This document shows, piece after piece, positions 58,706 through 64,000 of a DNA stretch of 64,000 nucleotides. The stretch is from 9FT-COMBO-48-23 sp963754385 (GTDB lineage Bacteria; Chloroflexota; Dehalococcoidia; GIF9; UBA5629). Both the position numbers and the translations under genes were made by a program. Where the stretch lies: positions 186,001-250,000 of the forward strand of contig CAVWGE010000004.1 in the NCBI GenBank assembly GCA_963754385.1. Reading direction: 5' to 3'. Position 1 is the stretch's first letter; each line of letters begins with the position of its first letter. Below the pieces are notes generated by a model. The model ran no database searches and was not told where the DNA came from. It saw only the letters and a program-made list of their open reading frames with translations.

Positions 58706-60163
58706 ATGCCGAAATGGCAAGGAAAACTTAATAAAATAGATGACTACCGCTGGGAGATTCCCAAAAGCTATAAACCGGGAATGCGGGTGCCGGGATTAGT
58801 TTACGCGGATGAGGCTATGCTGGAGGCTATCAGAGAAGAGCAATCCCTGGAGCAAGTGGCCAACGTAGCCTTCCTGCCTGGCATAGTGAGGCGCTCAATG
58901 GCTATGCCTGATATTCATTGGGGCTATGGTTTCCCCATAGGCGGAGTGGCAGCTACCCGGGTCAGCGACGGCGTAATTTCGCCAGGTGGCGTTGGCTACG
59001 ATATCAACTGTGGTGTAAGACTGCTGCGTACCAACCTCAACGAAGATGAAGTTAGACCTAAGATTAAAGAGCTTGTCGATGCACTGTTCCACGATGTTCC
59101 CTCCGGTCTAGGCTCCGAAGGCAAAATAAGGGTGGGTGAAAAGGAGATAGGCGAGGTGCTGGTTGACGGTGCCCACTGGGCAGTAAAACGGGGCTTCGGC
59201 AGACCTGAAGACCTGGAAGCAACTGAGGAGACAGGTCGCATGAAAGGAGCTGTCCCTGATAAGGTAAGTGCCAGGGCTAAGAAGAGAGGCGCACCTCAAT
59301 CAGGAACCTTAGGCTCAGGAAACCACTTCCTTGAGGTGCAGATAGTGAGTGAAATCTATGACCAGGTCGCAGCCAAGGCTATGGGCATTGACCGAGTCGG
59401 ACAGGTGCTACTCCTGATCCACACCGGCTCGAGAGGTCTTGGGCACCAGGTCTGTGATGACTACCTGAGAATCATGGAAGAGGCAGTTCGAAGATATGGT
59501 ATCAATCTGCCCGATAGGCAACTGGCTTGTGCTCCGGTGGAGTCGGAGGAAGGGAAAGACTACTTTGCCGCAATGGCTTGTGCTGCCAACTATGCTTGGG
59601 CTAACCGACAGTGCATTACCCATTGGGCACGGGAGTCATTCGTCAAGGTTTTCGGCAAGAGCCTTGAAGAGCTGGGCATGCAGCAGGTTTATGATGTGGC
59701 TCATAATATTGCCAAGATTGAGGAGCACACTGTGGATAACCAAAAGCTCACAGTCTGTGTCCATCGTAAGGGGGCTACTAGAGCTTTTCCTGCCGGACAC
59801 AAGGATATACCGCAACGATATAAAGAAGTTGGACAGCCAGTGCTCATTCCCGGTGATATGGGCCGCCGTTCTTATGTTGCCATAGGCACGGATAAAGCGA
59901 TGGCAGAAACTTTTGGTTCTACCTGCCATGGTGCTGGCAGGGTGCAGAGCCGGGGTGCAGCCAAGCGTAGCCTGAGAGGTGTTGATGTCGCCGATGAGCT
60001 GAGAGCTAGGGGTATCACGGTAAAAACCGATAACATGGCTTCGCTGGCAGAAGAGGCATCACAAGCTTATAAAGATGTTACTCAAGTAGTCGAAGTAACC
60101 CATCAAGCCGGGATTTCCAGAAAAGTTGCCATGGCAAGTCCCATAGGAGTTATCAAAGGCTAG
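58706..60163 (+). CDS. rtcB: RNA-splicing ligase RtcB
   Basis: GTP-dependent 3'-phosphate/5'-OH RNA ligase of RNA repair and tRNA healing, 485 aa. The Mn-binding cysteine is near residue 102 in GYDINCGVRLL. TLGSGNHFLEVQ near 205 and the His motifs in LIHTGSRGLGHQV and DVAHNIAKIEEH follow; GSTCHGAGRVQSR near residue 412 is the region of the guanylylated histidine. With archease it forms a complete module. The stop overlaps the GTG of the next gene. Confidence 0.96.
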   Translation: MPKWQGKLNKIDDYRWEIPKSYKPGMRVPGLVYADEAMLEAIREEQSLEQVANVAFLPGIVRRSMAMPDIHWGYGFPIGGVAATRVSDGVISPGGVGYDINCGVRLLRTNLNEDEVRPKIKELVDALFHDVPSGLGSEGKIRVGEKEIGEVLVDGAHWAVKRGFGRPEDLEATEETGRMKGAVPDKVSARAKKRGAPQSGTLGSGNHFLEVQIVSEIYDQVAAKAMGIDRVGQVLLLIHTGSRGLGHQVCDDYLRIMEEAVRRYGINLPDRQLACAPVESEEGKDYFAAMACAANYAWANRQCITHWARESFVKVFGKSLEELGMQQVYDVAHNIAKIEEHTVDNQKLTVCVHRKGATRAFPAGHKDIPQRYKEVGQPVLIPGDMGRRSYVAIGTDKAMAETFGSTCHGAGRVQSRGAAKRSLRGVDVADELRARGITVKTDNMASLAEEASQAYKDVTQVVEVTHQAGISRKVAMASPIGVIKG

Positions 60164-60783
60164 TGGTAAGAAAGAAAGAAATTCCCATTAAGCTCCCATC
60201 CCCAAACCCCCAGGGGAAGATATCGGTAGAAGCAGCCATTTCAAAGCGAAGGTCAGTTAGAAGGTTCAGAGCTCAGCCATTGTCTTTAGCACAGCTTTCC
60301 CAGCTATTGTGGTCAGCTCAAGGTATAACAGGCACCGGCGGAAGAAGAGCTGTTCCCAGTGCTGGAGACACCTATCCTCTGGAAATTTTTGTTGTCATTG
60401 GTGCGCACGGAATAGAAACCTTAGCAGCCGGCATATACCACTATCAAGTAGATAACCATTCTCTGAGCCTGCATCTTAGTGGCGACTTGAGGCAGAAACT
60501 AGCTGATGTTGCCTTGGGGCAAAGCTTCATTGCCAACTGTCCGGTTGTTATAGTGGTCTGTGCTCTTCATCCCAGAACTGCCTATAGATACGGCAGGCGT
60601 GGCGAGAGATATGTCTATATGGAAGTCGGGCATGTCGGTCAGAATATCTCACTACAGGCTGTGGCTCTGGGATTAGCTGCGGTAATGGTCGGTGCCTTTG
60701 AAGACGAAGAGGTAAGGAAAGTCCTAAAAATCGAAGAACAAATTAAACCATTATATATAATTCCAGTAGGCGAGTCGGTATAA
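60163..60783 (+). CDS. SagB-type nitroreductase-family oxidoreductase
   Basis: 206-aa FMN protein. The SagB signature is KRRSVRRFRAQPLSLAQLSQ followed by LLWSAQGITG and the loop RRAVPSAGDTYPLEIFVV; GHVGQNISLQAVALGLAAVM lies near the C terminus. These proteins oxidise azolines or reduce unknown substrates; no RiPP genes lie nearby, so a different role is likely. It overlaps rtcB by one base. Confidence 0.9.
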   Translation: MVRKKEIPIKLPSPNPQGKISVEAAISKRRSVRRFRAQPLSLAQLSQLLWSAQGITGTGGRRAVPSAGDTYPLEIFVVIGAHGIETLAAGIYHYQVDNHSLSLHLSGDLRQKLADVALGQSFIANCPVVIVVCALHPRTAYRYGRRGERYVYMEVGHVGQNISLQAVALGLAAVMVGAFEDEEVRKVLKIEEQIKPLYIIPVGESV

Positions 60784-60858
60784 TTACTTAAGTACAAAAT
60801 CGATTGTTCTTACCCCTCGAATGTATTACAATTAAGCGACTATTAGGGAGGTTCAGCA

Positions 60859-62076
60859 ATGTTACAAACCAGAGAAGCGGTCATAGTTGACTACATGAGG
60901 TCTGCGTTTTCAAGGTCTAGGCCGAGAGAACCAGAGAAGGATGTGTTCAATGGCCTGAGAATGGATGTGGTTGCCGGAGCGCTGATAAAGGAGCTCATCA
61001 AGAGAACCAAGATTAAGCCAGAGCAAATCAATGACGTATTGGTTGGCACTGCCTTTCCAGTGGGTGAGCAGTGGGTATACGGGGGAAGAAGTGTAATATT
61101 TGAAGCAGAATTGCCGTTCGAAGTCCCGGGCGAGCAAATCGACAGGCAGTGCGGGTCTTCAATGTCAACCATACACACGGGTGCTATGGAGATAATGCTT
61201 GGTTACTCGGATATTGTTATTTCGTGCGGGCTTGAGCACATGACGCATGTCCCGATGCCTGGTCCTGGTATTGACCCGAGTAAATTTATGCGAGACCCAG
61301 ACCCTGCCTTAATAACGGACGAACGCTTTAAGAAATATGACTTTTTGACAACCATCAACATGGGACTCACCGCAGAAAAGTTGTTTTCGGAGACTGATTT
61401 TACCAGAGAGGATATGGATAAGTGGGCGCTCAGAAGTCAGCAGATGGCAGCCAAAGCGCTTGCAGAGGGATATTTCAAAGGCGAAATAATGCCTATTGAA
61501 GTAACGCTGGCTGATGGTACAAAGCAGGTCATCGATTGCGACATGAGTATCAGGGCAGACACGACAATGGAAGGTCTTGCTGTACTTAAACCGGCATTTA
61601 AGCCTGATGGTCAGGTAACACCGGGGAACTCTTCACCGTTGAACGCTGGCGCCAGCGCCGTAATGCTGATGTCTAAGGAGAAGGCAAAAGAGTACAATCT
61701 TAAGCCCTTAGCTACAATCGTGTCTATGGGATGGGCCGGCGTAGACCCGACGGTTATGGGAAAGGGGCCGGTGCCTGCCAGTAAAATGGCATTAAAGCAT
61801 GCCGGGTTAGAGGTGAAAGATATTGACTTCTGGGAGATAAACGAGGCGTTTTGTATAGTAGCCCTCTATTGCATGAAAGAGCTGGGCATTAACCCTGAGA
61901 AAGTCAACATAAAAGGTGGAGCTACGGCAATCGGCCATCCGCTCGGTGCCTCCGGAGCCAGGCTGGTCGGTACATTAGCCAGAATACTGAATATGGAAGG
62001 CGGGACTTATGGCCTGGCAAACGCCTGTATCGGCGGAGGGCAAGGAGTAGCCACAATCATCAAGAGGGAAAAGTAG
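60859..62076 (+). CDS. Thiolase (acetyl-CoA acetyltransferase/3-ketoacyl-CoA thiolase)
   Basis: 405-aa thiolase. The nucleophile is C98 in DRQCGSSMSTIHTG. NEAFC, GGATAIGHPLGASGARLVGT and CIGGGQG are the other active-site loops. Together with the CoA-transferases it would act in beta-oxidation or in assembly of acetoacetyl-CoA. RBS GGGAGGT lies before the ATG. A 12-bp hairpin terminates transcription after it. Confidence 0.93.
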   Translation: MLQTREAVIVDYMRSAFSRSRPREPEKDVFNGLRMDVVAGALIKELIKRTKIKPEQINDVLVGTAFPVGEQWVYGGRSVIFEAELPFEVPGEQIDRQCGSSMSTIHTGAMEIMLGYSDIVISCGLEHMTHVPMPGPGIDPSKFMRDPDPALITDERFKKYDFLTTINMGLTAEKLFSETDFTREDMDKWALRSQQMAAKALAEGYFKGEIMPIEVTLADGTKQVIDCDMSIRADTTMEGLAVLKPAFKPDGQVTPGNSSPLNAGASAVMLMSKEKAKEYNLKPLATIVSMGWAGVDPTVMGKGPVPASKMALKHAGLEVKDIDFWEINEAFCIVALYCMKELGINPEKVNIKGGATAIGHPLGASGARLVGTLARILNMEGGTYGLANACIGGGQGVATIIKREK

Positions 62077-62132
62077 TAAAGGCTTAGGTTTTCAACGCTA
62101 TACGCTAATTGAATAGGAATCTCTGACCTATT

Positions 62133-62185
62133 AACAGGCAACGCAATCTTTGGAACTCATATTAACGGCGTTGCCTGTTTTTATT
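62133..62185. terminator. Convergent terminator of the thiolase and cimA genes
   Basis: AACAGGCAACGC (62133-62144) and GCGTTGCCTGTT (62168-62179) form a perfect 12-bp stem followed by TTTATT on the plus strand. The 3' arm overlaps the cimA end (62162), and on the minus strand an A-rich flank makes it less terminator-like. Confidence 0.75.
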
Positions 62186-63760
62186 CCTCTTCAGCAGCCA
62201 GTATTCCATGCTGTCCGCCAGAGCCAACCAACTGGCCTCGATTATATTGGTAGAGCTGCCTACAGTTCGCCATTGTTTCCGGCCGTCGCTGGACTCGATG
62301 AGCACCCGCACCTGAGAACCAGTGCCGCCACTTTCTTCTAAAATCCGCACTTTATAGTCAACTAACTCAATAGCAGTCAAGTCAGGGTAGAATTCGAGTA
62401 AAGCCTTTCGCAAAGCCCGGTCGAGTGCATTCACCGGACCGTTGCCCTCGGCAGCGGTATGAATAATCCTGTCACCAACTTTCACTTTTACTGTAGCTTC
62501 GGAAAGCAAATCCGTTTCGCTTTCACTTGATGGGCGACGATGTCTCTCTACCACAACCATAAAATCAATCAGTTCAAAAGGAGGCTTATATTCGGGCTGA
62601 ACTCGGTGCAATAATAATTCAAAGGAGGCATCTGCATCTTCATACTGGAAGCCGCGGCTTTCCAATAGCTTTATTTGCTGCAATACTTGGCGCGTTTGTT
62701 TGCCCTTCGACGGCAGAGCGATACCCAGCTCCTTAGCCTTATAGATAATGTTGCCCTTGCCCGATAACTCGGATACAACCACCTTAGGGCGGTTTCCCAC
62801 CGTCTCAGGGTTGATATGCTGGTAGCTGTCTTCCCACTTTATGATGCCGGATACATGCAGACCACCCTTATGAGTAAAGGCACTAGCACCTACGTAAGGG
62901 AGATGGCTGGATGGAGCCAAATTGGCTAATTCAGCCACGTAACGAGAAACTTCAGTTAGCTTAGCTAGCTGCTCATCAGTGATGCAATCGATACCCAGCT
63001 TAATCTTTAGGGCTGGTATAATCGAGCACAGGTTGGCATTACCACAGCGTTCACCATAGCCATTAATAGTCCCCTGGACTTGGATGGCTCCAGCTTGAAC
63101 CGCGGTCAGCGAGTTGGCTACAGCCAGCTCGCTATCGTTATGGACGTGAATACCTAGAGGGACCGTTACCGCCTTCTTAACAGCCTCAATAGCAGTAGCA
63201 ATTTCAGAAGGTAGTGCACCGCCATTGGTATCGCAGAGGACTACGCAGTCAACTCCAGCTTTGGCTGCAGCTTCAACCGTCTGGACTGCGTATTCGTGAT
63301 TCGCCTTGTAACCATCGAAGAAATGTTCGGCATCGAAAAATACAGTAAGGCCTTTTGATTTAAGAAAGTCTATAGATTCAGCGATAATATTCAGGTTATT
63401 TTTCAAATTGGTTTCCAGAACCTCGGTCACATGCAAATCCCAGCTCTTGCCGACAATGGTGACGACTTTGGTCTTAGCTTCCACCAAAGCTTGCAAACCG
63501 GCATCTTTGCCCACCTTAGATTCGGGGTGTCTGGTGCTGCCGAAAGCAACTAAGACCGAGTGCTTCAATTTCAGAGCTCGAGCCTTAGTAAAGAACTCGG
63601 TATCCTTGGGATTAGCCCCCGGCCAACCGCCTTCAATGAAATGGATGCCCAATTCATCCAGCTTCTGGGCAATCTTGAGCTTATCAGCCACAGCGAAGGA
63701 AATGCCCTCCTGCTGGGCTCCGTCTCGCAAAGTCGTATCATAGAGTTGAACTTTTGGCAT
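62162..63760 (-). CDS. cimA: (R)-citramalate synthase
   Basis: Condenses pyruvate with acetyl-CoA to citramalate, the threonine-independent way to 2-oxobutyrate and isoleucine; 532 aa. DTTLRDGAQQEGISF begins the catalytic TIM barrel, with IEGGWPGANPKDTEFF and HVHNDSELAVANSL metal residues. The long C-terminal LeuA dimer-type domain ends with RVLIESSDGRKQWRTVGSST. The insertion and length match CimA rather than LeuA. It lies 9 bp downstream of leuB, which fits branched-chain amino acid synthesis. Confidence 0.93.
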   Translation of the reverse strand: MPKVQLYDTTLRDGAQQEGISFAVADKLKIAQKLDELGIHFIEGGWPGANPKDTEFFTKARALKLKHSVLVAFGSTRHPESKVGKDAGLQALVEAKTKVVTIVGKSWDLHVTEVLETNLKNNLNIIAESIDFLKSKGLTVFFDAEHFFDGYKANHEYAVQTVEAAAKAGVDCVVLCDTNGGALPSEIATAIEAVKKAVTVPLGIHVHNDSELAVANSLTAVQAGAIQVQGTINGYGERCGNANLCSIIPALKIKLGIDCITDEQLAKLTEVSRYVAELANLAPSSHLPYVGASAFTHKGGLHVSGIIKWEDSYQHINPETVGNRPKVVVSELSGKGNIIYKAKELGIALPSKGKQTRQVLQQIKLLESRGFQYEDADASFELLLHRVQPEYKPPFELIDFMVVVERHRRPSSESETDLLSEATVKVKVGDRIIHTAAEGNGPVNALDRALRKALLEFYPDLTAIELVDYKVRILEESGGTGSQVRVLIESSDGRKQWRTVGSSTNIIEASWLALADSMEYWLLKRNKNRQRR

Positions 63761-63769
63761 CGTTTCCCT

Positions 63770-64000
63770 TTATTTAGCTGCTCTCTTAGCAATCAGTTCA
63801 CCCATCTCCCTCGTCCCCACCTTAATTTTTCCTTCACTCATTATATCATAGGTACGATAACCTTCTTCCAAGACTGTGATTACCGCCTTCTCGATGGCTT
63901 CAGCTTCAGTTACGAGATTAAAAGAATAGCGGAGCATCATGGCAGCACTTGATATGGTGGCGATCGGGTTGGCTATGTTCTGTCCGGCTCGGCTTGGAGC
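63770..64000 (-). CDS. leuB: 3-isopropylmalate dehydrogenase, C-terminal part
   Basis: The last 76 codons and stop of a gene that runs off the right edge. It reads APSRAGQNIANPIATISSAA, then MMLRYSFNLVTEAEAIEKAV and a basic tail ending IAKRAAK. The AGQ-IANPIATI-SAAMMLRYS block is characteristic of isopropylmalate/isocitrate dehydrogenases, and the linkage to cimA favours LeuB. The catalytic half is outside the window. Confidence 0.88.
   Translation of the reverse strand, partial: APSRAGQNIANPIATISSAAMMLRYSFNLVTEAEAIEKAVITVLEEGYRTYDIMSEGKIKVGTREMGELIAKRAAK

Overview
The window looks like a chromosome segment of an anaerobic Chloroflexota bacterium close to the class Dehalococcoidia. This rests on an 11-subunit respiratory complex I operon without nuoE, nuoF or nuoG, on CoA-transferase and thiolase genes, on citramalate synthase next to leuB, and on a mixed-strand gene layout with intermediate GC. 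Assignment to a genus is not possible by eye.

Layout. 1-1.5 kb (minus): a methyltransferase fragment, a 2[4Fe-4S] ferredoxin, coaD and rsmD. 1.6-11.7 kb (plus): nuoABCDHIJK, a small DUF2007-like gene, then nuoLMN. 11.8-17.6 kb (plus): a TauE-like exporter with a DUF1634-like partner, a type-4 uracil-DNA glycosylase, RNase J and FtsK. 17.6-23.7 kb: accessory genes (CoA-transferase, molbindin, regulators, a Pro-rich lipoprotein, a helix-hairpin-helix protein, a probable structured RNA, HicBA). 23.7-25.4 kb: a CDP-alcohol phosphatidyltransferase and rlmB. 25.4-33.1 kb: an FHA / PP2C / Ser-Thr kinase signalling island with three membrane-anchored FHA proteins and two PHO-box-like direct repeats. 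33.4-39.1 kb: a six-repeat propeller-like lipoprotein, typA and a short pyruvate phosphate dikinase. 39.5-43.6 kb: a scrambled patch of gene fragments followed by a small island (Dam-type methylase, ParB-like protein, 54-aa basic protein, deoxyribosyltransferase/TIR-like protein with a TPR tail). 43.6-51.1 kb (minus): PEP synthase, uvrB, rmuC, ruvA, ruvC, yebC. 51.3-55.2 kb: membrane proteins, a transporter and a nitroreductase. 55.3-64 kb: a double-domain CaiB-type CoA-transferase, tRNA-Lys(CTT), archease and rtcB, a SagB-type nitroreductase, a thiolase, cimA and the 3' end of leuB.

The most striking structure lies between the genes. Short, diverged, often in-frame copies of the 3' ends of housekeeping genes (ftsK, rlmB three times, uvrB) sit downstream of the true 3' end, in the same orientation, with accessory or relocated genes in between. 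Tails of hicA and of an ABC transporter are also present. This reads like repeated insertion at the 3' ends of protein-coding genes, each event leaving a tail copy. No integrase is visible, so the mechanism is unknown.

Two gene sets could be undescribed systems. One is the FHA/kinase/phosphatase island with its FHA-winged-helix regulator, which is split by a -1 frameshift at an A-run, and its PHO-box-like operators. The other is the ParB-Dam / basic peptide / NDT-TPR island, which has the look of a defence module. All functional statements come from reading the sequence and recalling families; no database search was run.
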